The notes: generated by a model not told the origin, from the sequence alone. 64,000 bases of DNA from Psychroserpens luteus (GCF_015319355.1 NZ_JADILU010000008.1:1-64000); one strand, 5' to 3'. Shown: positions 26,283 to 36,734, numbered from the stretch's first letter. Translations and numbers: made by a program.

Positions 26283-27146
26283 CTATCCTAAATACGTTTT
26301 TAATATTTTGCTTTTTGAATCTTGACGTAAACGTTTGATTCCTTTTTCTCTAATTTGTCTAACACGCTCTCTCGTTAAATCAAATGTAGCTCCAATTTCA
26401 TCTAGTGTCATTGGTGGCTCATCACTTAATCCAAAGTTTAAACGAATCACATCACTTTCTTTTTGTGATAATGTGTCTAATGCTCTGTTAATTTCAACAT
26501 TTAAAGACTCTTTCATCAATTGATTGTCAGGATTTGGTGATTCACCAGATTTGACAACATCATATAAACTTGATGTTTCACCTTCTTTTAAAGGTGCATC
26601 CATTGATAAATGTCTCCCAGAATTCTTTAAAGACTGCTTCACTTCTGAAACCGTCATATCCAATTCTTGCGCAATTTCTTGAGCACTAGGAGGTCTTTGA
26701 TGCGTTTGTTCTAAAAACGAAAATGCTTTATTAATTTTGTTTATAGAACCAATTTTGTTCAAAGGTAATCTAACTATTCGAGATTGTTCTGCTAAAGCTT
26801 GTAAAATTGCTTGTCTAATCCACCAAACAGCATAAGAAATGAATTTAAAACCTCTGGTTTCATCAAAACGCTTTGCTGCTTTTACAAGTCCTGCATTTCC
26901 TTCATTAATTAAATCTGGAAGTGTAAGTCCTTGATTTTGATATTGTTTTGCAACAGATACTACGAAACGTAAGTTAGCGGTCGTGAGCTTATCAAGTGCA
27001 ACTTGATCACCTTCTCGAATACGCTGAGCCAATTCAACTTCTTCTTCAGCAGTAATCATTGGGAGTTTACTAATGTCTTGTAGGTACTTATCTAATGATT
27101 TTGATTCACGGTTGGTAACTTGCTTGGTAATTTTTAATTGCCTCAT
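26283..27146 (-). CDS. rpoD: primary RNA polymerase sigma factor (RpoD/SigA)
   Basis: 287 residues, the short form typical of Bacteroidota, without region 1.1. Region 1.2 is [20 protein letters not shown]. Region 2 contains [26 protein letters not shown] and [16 protein letters not shown], the promoter-melting and -10 recognition helices. Region 4 is [30 protein letters not shown], the -35-type helix-turn-helix. It recognises TTTG / TAnnTTTG promoters such as those marked before tig and the tRNA genes. It is cotranscribed with rpsU. Confidence 0.96.
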   Translation of the reverse strand: MRQLKITKQVTNRESKSLDKYLQDISKLPMITAEEEVELAQRIREGDQVALDKLTTANLRFVVSVAKQYQNQGLTLPDLINEGNAGLVKAAKRFDETRGFKFISYAVWWIRQAILQALAEQSRIVRLPLNKIGSINKINKAFSFLEQTHQRPPSAQEIAQELDMTVSEVKQSLKNSGRHLSMDAPLKEGETSSLYDVVKSGESPNPDNQLMKESLNVEINRALDTLSQKESDVIRLNFGLSDEPPMTLDEIGATFDLTRERVRQIREKGIKRLRQDSKSKILKTYLG

Positions 27147-27287
27147 ATATTCTGTCTTGTTTTAAAAAGTTTGCAAGAGTCTAATGTAACTTTTAATTTG
27201 ACAAAAGCAAATAAAAGTTGTCTTCTTTATGAAAATTCGCTAAAAAAGACGATTTTTTATGAATATTTTAACATTAGACCCCTAAAA

Positions 27288-29939
27288 TCACTGTTTTTTG
27301 GTTGAATCTTGTTTCTTTTTTTTGTTATTTAATAAATCTCCTAAAATGTTTTTCACACCTTCGGTTACTGTATTAGTGGTTGTGGTTTTTGTGGAATCTG
27401 TTTTTATTGTGGCAGAATCTTTTGTGGTTCCATTATTTGATCCTCCTAATAGTCCACCTAATAAATCGGTGACCTTATCTTTACCTTTATTTAAAAGTTT
27501 TTGTTTTTCAATCTCAATTAATTGTTTTGTTAAATTTGAAACACCACTAGTTAAATCGGTTTGCACTTTTGGGTTTGTATAACTTCCAGTAATATTTGCA
27601 GTTACAGGTATTGTAATTTTATTAACTTCTGGATCACTGATTTTGCCAAGCAATTGGTTGACATCGCTACCCAAATATTTAGCAGGTACATCAAAAACAG
27701 CATTATATTTTAATGTTTTGTCAAAACCATGACTTCCAGAAACTACAATATTGATGTCTTTGTATTTAAGATCAAAAGGTTTAACGTTGACTTGACCGTT
27801 AGAAAAGTCTAATTTGGCTTTTATGTCTTTCAAATCTAATTTGCTAAAATCTATAAAATTTAAAGCGCCATCTAACTTGGTTAAAACAGAAGATTCATTC
27901 TCTTTAATGCTTGTTGTCAATAACTCAGCAAAAGCATCACCAGAAACTGTATTTAGATTAGGCGTAAAATCACTACCTAGAGTTCCTTGGAGTTTGATTA
28001 CAGTATTAAGTTTTCCTTGTAATATCTTTGCAATTGGTGCTAAGTTTTGCAGTAATTCTAAACTTTGAAATGATTGAGCAATGTCAAAACCATCTGCTCC
28101 TATATTAAGATCAAAAACTGGTGTATCTGTTTTTGTAGATATTTTTCCTGTTAAGGCTAAAACACCATTAAATAAATTAGATGTTAGATTCTTTAAATCT
28201 GCTTCTTGATCTTTAATTAATAATGTTCCGTCAACATTTTTTAAAGTAAGGTTGTCATATATAACAGTATTTGCCTTCGCATTGATTGTGCAATCTAGAA
28301 AATCAGGAATTTTCATTGATTGAGCAGCTGAAGTTGTTTTATTAGATGTTTCCGAAGCATCTTTATCTTCAACCATAAAATCACTAACCACTAAGTTATT
28401 AGAATTTAAATTGAAATTTCCTTGTAGTTTTTTATCGCTTAATAGAAACCCAAGAATATTTTTAATGGTTCCAGTAGCTTTAAAGTCACTAGTTCCTGTT
28501 TTGGCGTCAAAACTATTGAGAGATACGCTTTCAGGATTAAATGTCATGTCTGCTTTATTAATTTGTATTGGATTGACAATATCTTCCGAAGAAAAAATAA
28601 AATCACTAATATTTACGCTTCCAGAGTTCTTGATTCTCGCATAAGCATTAGTCTCAATCGCATTCATGTCAAAAGATGTATTGAGTTTTGCTTTTAAAAT
28701 CCCGCTCAATTCCTTATCAAAGTCAATAGGATAGGCTTTGGTGATATTCGCTAGATTTAAAGTGCCATCAATATTAGCATTAACCAACATGTTTTTAGTT
28801 AGGTTTTTGATGACAGCGTTAGATTTAAAAACATCTTCATCAATTTTAAAGTTGAGTGTCTTAATCTCTACAAATGTGTCATCAACATTACCAGTCGTAT
28901 TTTTAATAGACGTATCAATATTAATATTGCTCACACGTTTTGGTAAATCTGGATATTTAAATGATGCATTAGTTGATGAAATATTTATGTCTAAAGTTGG
29001 GATTGTTTCTTCTGTAATTTTCCCTTTCACAATACCTTTAACCTTAAAATCTCCTGTAGTCTCTACATTTTCAACATTTTTAGAATACGTTTCTGGAATT
29101 ACAGCCAGAAAATCTTTAAACGTTGATCCAGGGTTTTCAAACGTGATGTCAATATCTTGACCACCTTCTATTATTTGTACATAGCCATCAAAAACAAGAG
29201 GTAATTGGTTGATCATACCTTCATTTTTCATGAACGTGTATTTTTGCTCCTTGAGATTCATCCCAATAAGCGCGTCTAATTTTATCTTATTTTGATTTAG
29301 ATATTGTACGCTGTCCATGCTCATACTCACATTCGCTTCGGTTTTTGTGTCGAGTTGCGATTTTTCTTCGGAAAACGTCCCGTTACCAGAATGATTAAGC
29401 TCTGTAATATACATTTGGGTCTTAGATTTCTCGTCGATATATGTTAATGCGCTTTTATTAATACTATAATCTTTGATATCGAAAGCAAATCCGCTTGAAG
29501 AATCTGTAGTTGCTTGAGCATTCTCATTCTCATTCTCTTTAGTGATATCATAATTATTATTCCCTAAAGCATCGGTCTTTAAAGTTAACAACGCTTCGTC
29601 AATAGAAATAGAATTTACAACAATTGGATCTTCACTTGCATTTTTGAAGAGTTCTTTAATAGACATGTCAAAAGAAATATTTTTTGCAGTCACAAAAGTT
29701 TCGCCTTCAAAAGGTTTAAAATTTGTAATTACCAAGTCTTCTACGCTTACATGAGCTTGCGGAAAACTTCTAATAAAACTCAAACTCACATCGCTAAACT
29801 CAACTTTGGCGTTGAGGTTTTGATTGATAAAGGTTTTAACCATGTCCTTAATTTGACCTTGAAAGGCAAAAGGAATAGCGACTAATAAGGCTAGGATAAT
29901 TAATAAAGTAATACCAATTATTTTTAATGCTTTTTTCAT
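27288..29939 (-). CDS. AsmA family protein
   Basis: 883 residues. One N-terminal transmembrane anchor (ALKIIGITLLIILALLVAIPFAF, about 3-26) is followed by the AsmA N-terminal pattern (LNAKVEFSDVSLSFIRSFPQ AHVSVEDLVI) and long repeating beta segments, ending in a C-terminal AsmA_2 region (about 690-800, FDLNIGADGFDIAQSFQSLE and GDAFAELLTTS). A Thr/Lys/Ser-rich tail (about 830-883) is low complexity. AsmA-like proteins span the periplasm as lipid-transfer grooves and affect outer-membrane lipid homeostasis. It is a stand-alone gene: rpoD lies downstream, and 226 bp of plain AT-rich spacer separates it from the transporter gene upstream. Confidence 0.9.
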   Translation of the reverse strand: MKKALKIIGITLLIILALLVAIPFAFQGQIKDMVKTFINQNLNAKVEFSDVSLSFIRSFPQAHVSVEDLVITNFKPFEGETFVTAKNISFDMSIKELFKNASEDPIVVNSISIDEALLTLKTDALGNNNYDITKENENENAQATTDSSSGFAFDIKDYSINKSALTYIDEKSKTQMYITELNHSGNGTFSEEKSQLDTKTEANVSMSMDSVQYLNQNKIKLDALIGMNLKEQKYTFMKNEGMINQLPLVFDGYVQIIEGGQDIDITFENPGSTFKDFLAVIPETYSKNVENVETTGDFKVKGIVKGKITEETIPTLDINISSTNASFKYPDLPKRVSNINIDTSIKNTTGNVDDTFVEIKTLNFKIDEDVFKSNAVIKNLTKNMLVNANIDGTLNLANITKAYPIDFDKELSGILKAKLNTSFDMNAIETNAYARIKNSGSVNISDFIFSSEDIVNPIQINKADMTFNPESVSLNSFDAKTGTSDFKATGTIKNILGFLLSDKKLQGNFNLNSNNLVVSDFMVEDKDASETSNKTTSAAQSMKIPDFLDCTINAKANTVIYDNLTLKNVDGTLLIKDQEADLKNLTSNLFNGVLALTGKISTKTDTPVFDLNIGADGFDIAQSFQSLELLQNLAPIAKILQGKLNTVIKLQGTLGSDFTPNLNTVSGDAFAELLTTSIKENESSVLTKLDGALNFIDFSKLDLKDIKAKLDFSNGQVNVKPFDLKYKDINIVVSGSHGFDKTLKYNAVFDVPAKYLGSDVNQLLGKISDPEVNKITIPVTANITGSYTNPKVQTDLTSGVSNLTKQLIEIEKQKLLNKGKDKVTDLLGGLLGGSNNGTTKDSATIKTDSTKTTTTNTVTEGVKNILGDLLNNKKKKQDSTKKQ

Positions 29940-30165
29940 GTGTTTATATATATTGTATTTTAGTAGTCACGTGCTGTTTGCTATTAATCATTCTCTTAAC
30001 TAATAGTATTTTTAGCATGTTCGGCTCATTTAATATTTATTTTCGGTTTCGTAATTTGAAGAAAACGATTAGTTGGTTCTATATATACGTCTAGAGTAGA
30101 TATTAAGCCCAATAAAAACAAAAGTTTAATAAAACTTTAACCCATTTAAAATGATTATTGATGTG

Positions 30166-30870
30166 TTAGATTAATTCAATTTCTTCATTAACTTTTAAAT
30201 TAAAGCGTTTTCTAAATAAATAAACGCCAAAATATAAAAATGGTGTATCAAGAAAGGCGACAAGCACTTTGAATATAAAACCGCTAATTAATAGACCTCT
30301 GAAACTTGTCCAAGGTAGAATTTCAAAAGAACATAATAGGAATAATACAGAAAACGTATCTATAAATTGAGAAAACCATGTTGAGAAATTGTTTCTCAAC
30401 CATAAATGTTTCCCTTTTGTGAGTTTCTTCCAAAAATGATACACTTGAATATCAATAAACTGAGCAAACAAATAAGCACTCATACTCGCAAACACAGCTA
30501 TAATTGAATTGCCAAAAACTTTAGTGAATAGCGAATCTTGAACTGGAGAATTAGGAATTGCAGGAACACTATCTGCTACAAAAATAATAAGCAACGAAAA
30601 TATCGAAGCAAAAATTCCAGCAACTACAACTTGATTCGCTCGCTTCTTCCCATAAATCTCACTAATTAAATCTGTAATTAGAAACGTAATAGGATAAGGT
30701 AAAATCCCAACCGAAATTTCAAAAAGCTTAGAACCAAAAATTTCAATATCAAAAGGATACCAATAAAAAAACTTTTGAAATATTAAATTTGAAACCACCA
30801 AAGACGTGATAAACAGTGCAGCAAGAAATAAATAAATTTTTTGAGCAGAAAGTTTGTCTTTTATGGTCAT
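30166..30870 (-). CDS. queuosine precursor transporter (YhhQ/VUT family)
   Basis: 234 residues with about six transmembrane helices. Conserved features of the VUT family are the N-terminal LAALFITSLVVSNLIFQKFF, the central FLITDLISEIYGKKRANQVVVAG (about 60-82) with the D-x-x-x-E-x-x-G-x-x-x-A motif, and the later SAYLFAQFIDIQVYHFWKK plus FSQFIDTFSVLFLL. Homologues import 7-cyano-7-deazaguanine or related bases for queuosine in tRNA. No other queuosine gene is nearby. It is divergent from folK-dNK by 71 bp. Confidence 0.88.
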   Translation of the reverse strand: MTIKDKLSAQKIYLFLAALFITSLVVSNLIFQKFFYWYPFDIEIFGSKLFEISVGILPYPITFLITDLISEIYGKKRANQVVVAGIFASIFSLLIIFVADSVPAIPNSPVQDSLFTKVFGNSIIAVFASMSAYLFAQFIDIQVYHFWKKLTKGKHLWLRNNFSTWFSQFIDTFSVLFLLCSFEILPWTSFRGLLISGFIFKVLVAFLDTPFLYFGVYLFRKRFNLKVNEEIELI

Positions 30871-30941
30871 AAATTGTGAATAAAAACTTGGTGCAAATAT
30901 ACGTTAATACCATTTTGTTTTCATTAATTTGAAGATTCAAT

Positions 30942-32081
30942 ATGAATACGATCCACCACGTTTACATCGCTCTTGGAAGCAATAAAGGCGACAGATTAAA
31001 ATATCTGCAAGACGCTGTTGATGCTATTTTTGCTGAAATAGGCAAGGTAAACGCTATTGCAAAAGTCTACAATACACCAGCTTTTGGATTTGAAGGCGAC
31101 GATTTTTTAAACACTTGTATTTATATTGAATCTGTTTTTTCTGCGGAAGAAGTTTTAGAAAAACTCCAAACTATAGAAAAACGATTAGGTCGTGAGCGTA
31201 AACAAACCGAAGGTTATGAATCAAGAACCATAGATTTAGATATCCTGCTTTTTGATTGTGATATTATTGCTTCTAAAAATTTAAACGTACCACATTCTCA
31301 ACTACCAAAACGCAAGTTTGTGTTGAAACCATTGCACGACATCGCTTCAAAACTGAAACATCCACAACTAGAAAAAACCGTTGCGCAGCTTTTAGAGTCT
31401 TGCGAAGATGAGAGCGATGTAGAAGCAATTAATATATGGTTAAAGAATCCTTCAAAGCAATTTGATTTTTCAAAATACAATTACATTGCAATAGAAGGTA
31501 ATATTGGTGCAGGGAAAACAAGTTTGGCAAATCAAATCGCATCAGATTTTAATGCAAAGCTAATTTTAGAACGTTTTGCAGATAATGCCTTTCTACCAAA
31601 ATTCTATGAAGAGCCACAACGTTATGCCTTTACTTTAGAAATGTCTTTTCTAGCAGATCGTTATCAGCAAATTAGTGATGATTTATCGCAATTAGATTTG
31701 TTTAAAGATTTTATCGTGAGTGATTATGATATCTACAAATCACTAATTTTTTCAAAAATTACTTTACCAGAAGATGAGTTTAAGCTCTATCGTAAACTCT
31801 TCTATTTAATGTACAAAGACATCGCAAAACCAGAATTGTATGTCTATTTGTATCAAAATACAGAACGACTACAAGAAAATATCAAAAAACGCGGACGAGA
31901 TTACGAGCAAAATATAGACGATGAGTATCTTGAGAAAATCAACTCAGGTTATTTAGACTTCTTAAAAAATCAAAGCGAACTCAATGTAAAAATCATCGAT
32001 ATTTCAGATCGAGATTTCGTGAATAATCGTGCAGACTATTTATGGGTTTTGGGTGAGATTTGTGGAGAGGAAAGAAGCTAG
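30942..32081 (+). CDS. folK: FolK - deoxynucleoside kinase fusion
   Basis: 379 residues with two enzyme domains. Residues 1-160 are 6-hydroxymethyl-7,8-dihydropterin pyrophosphokinase: YIALGSNKGDRLKYLQDAV, YNTPAFGFEGDDFLNTC, RTIDLDILLFDC and VPHSQLPKRKFVLKPL. Residues 178-379 are a deoxynucleoside kinase: P-loop GNIGAGKT (186-193), the ERFADNAFLPKFYEEPQRYA acceptor region, SDYDIYKSLIFSK, and a LID with RGRDYEQNIDDEYLEKI. The first makes a folate precursor and the second salvages deoxynucleosides. The fusion is known in flavobacteria and links thymidylate-related pathways (inference). No stop or frameshift is visible between the domains. Confidence 0.93.
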   Translation: MNTIHHVYIALGSNKGDRLKYLQDAVDAIFAEIGKVNAIAKVYNTPAFGFEGDDFLNTCIYIESVFSAEEVLEKLQTIEKRLGRERKQTEGYESRTIDLDILLFDCDIIASKNLNVPHSQLPKRKFVLKPLHDIASKLKHPQLEKTVAQLLESCEDESDVEAINIWLKNPSKQFDFSKYNYIAIEGNIGAGKTSLANQIASDFNAKLILERFADNAFLPKFYEEPQRYAFTLEMSFLADRYQQISDDLSQLDLFKDFIVSDYDIYKSLIFSKITLPEDEFKLYRKLFYLMYKDIAKPELYVYLYQNTERLQENIKKRGRDYEQNIDDEYLEKINSGYLDFLKNQSELNVKIIDISDRDFVNNRADYLWVLGEICGEERS

Positions 32082-32130
32082 AAGACAGAAGACCGAAGTT
32101 TGAAGTCTAAAGACAGAAGATTGTCGTTTT

Positions 32131-32158
32131 GTCATTCAGAGCGAAGCGAAGAATCTCT
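32131..32158 (+). repeat. interspersed repeat, single arm
   Basis: GTCATTCAGAGCG-AGCGAAGAATCTCT matches the left arm of the full palindromic repeat at 32997-33076 at all but one base. No right arm follows. It stands between folK-dNK and the orphan lipoprotein gene. Confidence 0.75.
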
Positions 32159-32227
32159 AGTTTTTTAAATAAAAAAGTAGTCTAACTACTGAGTGTAAAT
32201 TTGATTTAACCTATTAGAATATAAACT

Positions 32228-32944
32228 ATGAAAAAAATAATATTAATAATTGTATTAGGTATTTTGTGTTTATCATGTTCTATAAATAAAAATGCATTTG
32301 TTGGGACTTATTATAATAGTAATGATGTCTATATTGGCGCTTTAAAATTTGATAATTCAGGTCATTATTATTTACTAAGTTATGATATTCCTACTTCAAA
32401 AATAGATACATTATCAAATGGTTCATATAAATTAGATAATGGTTTTCTTAATTTAAGTTCGGAAATAGATAAATATGATAATGAATTTGATACAAAGTTA
32501 TTTGAATCCTATAATCCGGATATTTCTGGAGTAAAAATTGAGATAGTTAGCCCGTTAATTAGTGAATTAAAAGAAAAAGGACTTGATAGTTCTTTGTTTT
32601 TTGTGATTTCTGGCTACAGCAATAATAATTTTTTAGAAAATAGTACTTCAAATGTTTTTGAGCTAAATGATGTTAAAGCTGAAAGTATTGAAGAGTTTTA
32701 TGTATTTGCGAGGATTGGATTTATGAATTTTCTTGATAAAAGAAAACAACTGGAAATTACAACTAAAACCCTTGCTATAAGTAATTTGAAAAATAATAAT
32801 TTCAGGGTCGAAATTCCTAAAATGACTAATTCTGAATTGAGAAAAACTATTTTGAGAAACCACTATTTAAAAGTTATAGATAAAAATCAAATCCAATGGG
32901 CAGATAAAGTATTGGTTAAGATTGAGCACTGGGCTGATAAATAA
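32228..32944 (+). CDS. hypothetical lipoprotein
   Basis: 238 residues with a lipoprotein signal: IIVLGILCLSC, lipobox LSC at Cys17. The mature part begins FVGTYYNSNDVYIGALKFDN, a short beta-rich region reminiscent of small extracellular lipocalin-like domains, but I do not recognise a family. Codon use is markedly A/T- and Asn/Ser-rich compared with its neighbours. Same-direction copies of an interspersed repeat arm lie just upstream (32131) and downstream (32997), about 866 bp apart. No operon partner is visible. It could be a mobile or strain-specific gene carried between repeats (inference). Confidence 0.65.
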   Translation: MKKIILIIVLGILCLSCSINKNAFVGTYYNSNDVYIGALKFDNSGHYYLLSYDIPTSKIDTLSNGSYKLDNGFLNLSSEIDKYDNEFDTKLFESYNPDISGVKIEIVSPLISELKEKGLDSSLFFVISGYSNNNFLENSTSNVFELNDVKAESIEEFYVFARIGFMNFLDKRKQLEITTKTLAISNLKNNNFRVEIPKMTNSELRKTILRNHYLKVIDKNQIQWADKVLVKIEHWADK

Positions 32945-32996
32945 TTGCGAAGGAGAAAGCTAGACGTTAGAATAAAGAATATAAAAATTGTGATTC

Positions 32997-33076
32997 TGTC
33001 ATTCAGAGCGCAGCGAAGAATCTCTTGTCTTACTAAATTAAAAAGATTCTTCAGTCGTGCCTCCTTCTGAATGACA
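32997..33076. repeat. imperfect palindromic interspersed repeat, copy 2
   Basis: Outer arms TGTCATTCAGA (32997-33007) and TCTGAATGACA (33066-33076), inner arms AGAATCT (33017-33023) and AGATTCT (33044-33050). It has the same structure as 8374-8443 but in the opposite orientation: the left arm here carries GCGCAGCGA, and the right arm carries the CAGTCGTGCCTCC filler. Confidence 0.78.
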
Positions 33077-33086
33077 TCGATAATTT

Positions 33087-33617
33087 TTATAAAGTCATTT
33101 TAGAAAACAAATCCCAAACCACTACACCACAACTCACAGAAATATTAAGCGAATGTTTTGTTCCAAACTGAGGGATTTCTATCACAAGATCACTAGTATC
33201 AACCACATCTTGAGCTACACCTTTTACTTCGTTTCCAAAAACTAGTGCATATTTTTGATTCGCTTCAGGTTGAAATGTGTCGAGCATCGTTGCACGTTCT
33301 GCTTGCTCAATAGAAATCACTTTGACGTTTTTAGATTTTAGTTTATTAACAACATCTATTGTGTTTTCAGCATATTCCCAATCTACCGTTTCAGTACTTC
33401 CTAAAGCGGTTTTTCTAATATCGTTGTGTGGAGGCGTTGCTGTAATTCCGCAGAGATAAATTTTTTCAACCAAAAACGCATCACTCGTTCTAAATACAGA
33501 GCCAATATTATTTAGACTTCTAATATTATCAAGAATTATAATGATAGGTGTTTTTGTGGCTTGTTTAAATTCGTCCACATTTAATCTATCGAGTTCGCTA
33601 TTTTTTAGTTTTCTCAT
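33087..33617 (-). CDS. TrmH/SpoU-family RNA 2'-O-methyltransferase
   Basis: 176 residues. SPOUT signatures are present: IIIILDNIRSLNNIGSVFRT (motif 1, about 25-44), YALVFGNEVKGVAQDVV (motif 2, about 127-143) and IEIPQFGTKHSLNISVSCGVVVW (motif 3, SLNxSxAxxxx). The protein forms a knotted dimer and uses SAM to methylate a ribose in tRNA or rRNA. The short length without an N-terminal RNA-binding extension fits the TrmH group, target unknown (tRNA position 18 is a candidate). The palindromic repeat lies immediately at its 3' side, and mutS is divergent. Confidence 0.88.
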   Translation of the reverse strand: MRKLKNSELDRLNVDEFKQATKTPIIIILDNIRSLNNIGSVFRTSDAFLVEKIYLCGITATPPHNDIRKTALGSTETVDWEYAENTIDVVNKLKSKNVKVISIEQAERATMLDTFQPEANQKYALVFGNEVKGVAQDVVDTSDLVIEIPQFGTKHSLNISVSCGVVVWDLFSKMTL

Positions 33618-33625
33618 CTTTAGTT

Positions 33626-33679
33626 TCCGCGAAAGCGGTATTCTTTTTTAATCTGTCATTCCTGTCTGGACAAGAATGA
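33626..33679. repeat. two short hairpins of an interspersed repeat
   Basis: CCGC-GAAA-GCGG (33627-33638) is a GAAA-loop hairpin, followed by TCATTC...TGTC / GACA...GAATGA (33656-33679), a second imperfect hairpin with the same TCATTC/GAATGA arms as the larger repeats. It sits in the 366-bp trmH-mutS gap. Confidence 0.6.
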
Positions 33680-33983
33680 TAATTATTGTTGAAATCTACC
33701 AATAATTGTAGATAACTTCTAGGTTTCACATTTCAGAAAACATCAAAATATAAGTACTTTAGCAATCTTACGGTTTTGAGAATTTCCGAAGTAAAAATAC
33801 AAGGAAGTGATTTAAACTTTTAGCATTTAAGTGAAAATTATTGATTTTTTGACCAATTGAAGACTTTCTTTATTTGCATAGCATCGCTACGCAAATACAA
33901 AAAGACAAAAAGTGGGTGAAAAAGCGTTTTTTTAGCGAATGGGAAAAGGCTTAAATTACTTCATAATTTAAAAGAGAAGCAAC
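33680..33983 (+). other. mutS upstream region with one strong hairpin
   Basis: ATTTGCATAGC (33872-33882) pairs with GCTACGCAAAT (33886-33896) around a 3-nt loop with one mismatch. It lies in the presumed leader about 90 nt before the mutS start. A TTCCGAAG octamer lies at 33784-33791. No gene is seen and no clear TAnnTTTG promoter was found. Confidence 0.45.
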
Positions 33984-36632
33984 TTGGCTAAAAAAGCAAA
34001 AAAAGTAACGCCTTTAATGAAGCAATATAATGCCATCAAGGTAAAATATCCTGATGCATTGTTATTATTTAGAGTTGGAGATTTCTATGAAACCTTTGGT
34101 GAGGATGCTATAAAAGCATCTAAGATTTTAGACATTATTTTAACCAAACGAAGTGCAGGAAGCGAGAGCGAAATTGAGTTGGCTGGTTTTCCACATCACT
34201 CATTAAATAACTATTTACCAAAGTTGGTAAAAGCAGGTGAACGTGTTGCAATTTGTGATCAATTAGAAGATCCTAAACTGACCAAAAATATTGTAAAGCG
34301 TGGTGTTACAGAGTTAGTAACTCCAGGAGTAGCACTTAATGATGATATTTTACATTCTAAAACAAATAACTTTTTAGCTGCAGTTTATTTTCCTTCTACA
34401 AGCTCTGCTTCGCAATCTAACGGAACGGTTTTTAACAGCGTTGGTGTGTCATTTTTAGACGTTTCTACAGGAGAGTTTTTTATCTCTCAAGGTAATAGCG
34501 AATATGTAGATAAGCTCCTTCAAAATTTTAGACCAAGTGAAGTATTAGTCTCAAAACCTAATCGTAAAAAGTATAACGAGGCTTTTGGTAATGATTTTCA
34601 TGCATTCTATTTGGAAGATTGGGTGTTTCAAGATGATTATGCTAATGAAACGTTGTTGAAACAATTCAATACAAAGTCTCTAAAAGGTTTTGGGATTGAG
34701 GATTTATACGAAGGTATCGTAGCCTCTGGAGCAATTTTACATTATTTAGGAGAAACGCAACATCATAAATTACAACACATCACATCTATTCAGCGCTTAA
34801 CAAAAGGAGAGCATGTTTGGATGGATCGTTTTACGATTAAAAACTTAGAGTTATATCAATCTACAAACCAAAATGCAGTAACGCTTGTTGATGTAATTGA
34901 TAAAACAATTTCACCAATGGGTGGACGATTACTTAAGCGCTGGTTAGCGTTGCCATTGGTTAGTCTGGCGCAAATAAATCAGCGTCATCATGTGGTTGAG
35001 TATGTAAAAAGCGATAGTTTGATGTTGGGCAAATTTCAGCAGCAATTAAAACAAATTGGCGATATCGAGCGACTCATTTCAAAAGTGGCTACAGTAAAAA
35101 TTTCACCTCGTGAGGTTGTTCAACTAAAAAATGCTTTAGAAGCGATTGTTCCTATAAAAGCACTAGCACTCAATACTAAAAATAAAGCATTACAACAGTT
35201 AGGTGAACAAATGGATTCGTGTGAGGAGTTGCGTACTCGAATTAAAGCGACTTTAAATGAAGAAGCTCCAGTAAATATTTTAAAAGGGAATACGATTTCA
35301 TCAGATTTTTCTTCGGAATTAAAAGAACTTCGTGGTTTATCGGCTTCCGGAAAAGATTATCTCGATAAAATGCTAGAGCGCGAAAGTGAACGCACTGGTA
35401 TCACTTCACTTAAAATAGCATCCAATAATGTATTTGGATATTATATTGAAGTGCGTCACACACATAAAGACAAAGTTCCCGAAGATTGGATTAGAAAACA
35501 AACACTCGTTAGTGCAGAACGCTATATCACCGAAGAACTTAAAGAATACGAAACCAAAATTCTTGGAGCCGAAGAACGCATTTTATTAATAGAGCAACAG
35601 TTATTTGGAGAGTTGGTGAATTGGATTATTAATTTTATTCAGCCAGTTCAAAAAAATTCAGCATTAATAGCACAACTAGATTGTTTAACTGGTTTTGCAC
35701 AACTCGCTATAGAAAACAATTATACGAGACCAACCTTAACTGAGGGTTATGAACTCGATATCAAAAACGGTCGCCATCCAGTCATAGAAAAACAATTACC
35801 TCATGGCGAGCCTTACATTGCTAATGACGTATATCTAGATAGAGAGGAGCAGCAAATCATTATGATTACTGGACCAAACATGTCTGGTAAGTCAGCAATT
35901 TTGAGACAAACAGCCTTAATTGTGTTGTTAGCTCAAATGGGAAGTTTTGTTCCTGCGGAAACAGCTATTATAGGGTTAACCGATAAAATTTTTACAAGAG
36001 TAGGAGCGAGTGATAATATCTCTATGGGAGAATCAACCTTTATGGTAGAGATGAATGAAACTGCTTCTATTTTGAATAATATCTCAGATAGAAGTTTAGT
36101 GCTTCTCGATGAAATTGGTCGTGGTACAAGTACTTATGATGGAATTTCCATTGCTTGGGCGATAAGCGAATACTTACATGAGCATCCAAGTAAAGCAAAA
36201 ACATTATTTGCAACGCATTATCATGAGCTTAATGAAATGTCTGAAACGTTTGATCGTATCAAAAACTTCAATGTCTCTGTCAAGGAACTAAAGGATAATG
36301 TATTATTTCTTCGGAAATTAGTCGCAGGTGGTAGTAACCATTCCTTCGGAATTCACGTTGCTAAAATGGCAGGAATGCCACAACAAGTCATCCATCGCGC
36401 AAATAAAATATTGTTGCAATTAGAGAAATCACATTCTACCGAAGAATTGACAGATAAGATGAAAACTTTGAATGATGAAATGCAGTTAAGTTTCTTTAAT
36501 CTCGATGATCCTTTGTTAGAACAGATCAAAGAAGAGATTGTAAACATAGATATTGATACATTAACACCTGTAGAAGCACTTATGAAACTCAATGAAATCA
36601 AGCGTATGTTGCTGAAAAAGAAGCGTGCATAA
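33984..36632 (+). CDS. mutS: DNA mismatch repair protein MutS (TTG start)
   Basis: 882 residues. The start codon is TTG at 33984, giving [19 protein letters not shown], the conserved flavobacterial N-terminus; no in-frame ATG lies before the first conserved residues. The mismatch-binding Phe-X-Glu is in [12 protein letters not shown]. The connector and lever domains follow, and the ATPase core shows [16 protein letters not shown] (about 629-645), [27 protein letters not shown] and FATHYHELN. It recognises mismatches and recruits MutL. Two CTTCGGAA octamers occur 35 bp apart near its end (36309, 36344). One of them forces the rare Arg codon CGG. Confidence 0.96.
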   Translation: MAKKAKKVTPLMKQYNAIKVKYPDALLLFRVGDFYETFGEDAIKASKILDIILTKRSAGSESEIELAGFPHHSLNNYLPKLVKAGERVAICDQLEDPKLTKNIVKRGVTELVTPGVALNDDILHSKTNNFLAAVYFPSTSSASQSNGTVFNSVGVSFLDVSTGEFFISQGNSEYVDKLLQNFRPSEVLVSKPNRKKYNEAFGNDFHAFYLEDWVFQDDYANETLLKQFNTKSLKGFGIEDLYEGIVASGAILHYLGETQHHKLQHITSIQRLTKGEHVWMDRFTIKNLELYQSTNQNAVTLVDVIDKTISPMGGRLLKRWLALPLVSLAQINQRHHVVEYVKSDSLMLGKFQQQLKQIGDIERLISKVATVKISPREVVQLKNALEAIVPIKALALNTKNKALQQLGEQMDSCEELRTRIKATLNEEAPVNILKGNTISSDFSSELKELRGLSASGKDYLDKMLERESERTGITSLKIASNNVFGYYIEVRHTHKDKVPEDWIRKQTLVSAERYITEELKEYETKILGAEERILLIEQQLFGELVNWIINFIQPVQKNSALIAQLDCLTGFAQLAIENNYTRPTLTEGYELDIKNGRHPVIEKQLPHGEPYIANDVYLDREEQQIIMITGPNMSGKSAILRQTALIVLLAQMGSFVPAETAIIGLTDKIFTRVGASDNISMGESTFMVEMNETASILNNISDRSLVLLDEIGRGTSTYDGISIAWAISEYLHEHPSKAKTLFATHYHELNEMSETFDRIKNFNVSVKELKDNVLFLRKLVAGGSNHSFGIHVAKMAGMPQQVIHRANKILLQLEKSHSTEELTDKMKTLNDEMQLSFFNLDDPLLEQIKEEIVNIDIDTLTPVEALMKLNEIKRMLLKKKRA

Positions 36633-36660
36633 AAAAAGTTTATTTTTTCTTTTAAAAGGC

Positions 36661-36690
36661 TTTGCTTTTAAAAGAAAAATCTTAAATTTG
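36661..36690 (+). promoter_or_regulatory. promoter of the tRNA-Gly-tRNA-Leu operon
   Basis: TTTG (36661-36664) and TAAATTTG (36683-36690) are 18 bp apart, an exact match to the Bacteroidota TTTG-TAnnTTTG consensus. Transcription would start about 36697. Confidence 0.75.
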
Positions 36691-36734
36691 CCCTCGCAAT
36701 TACTACAAACGTTCATTTAATAAATTGCTATAAT

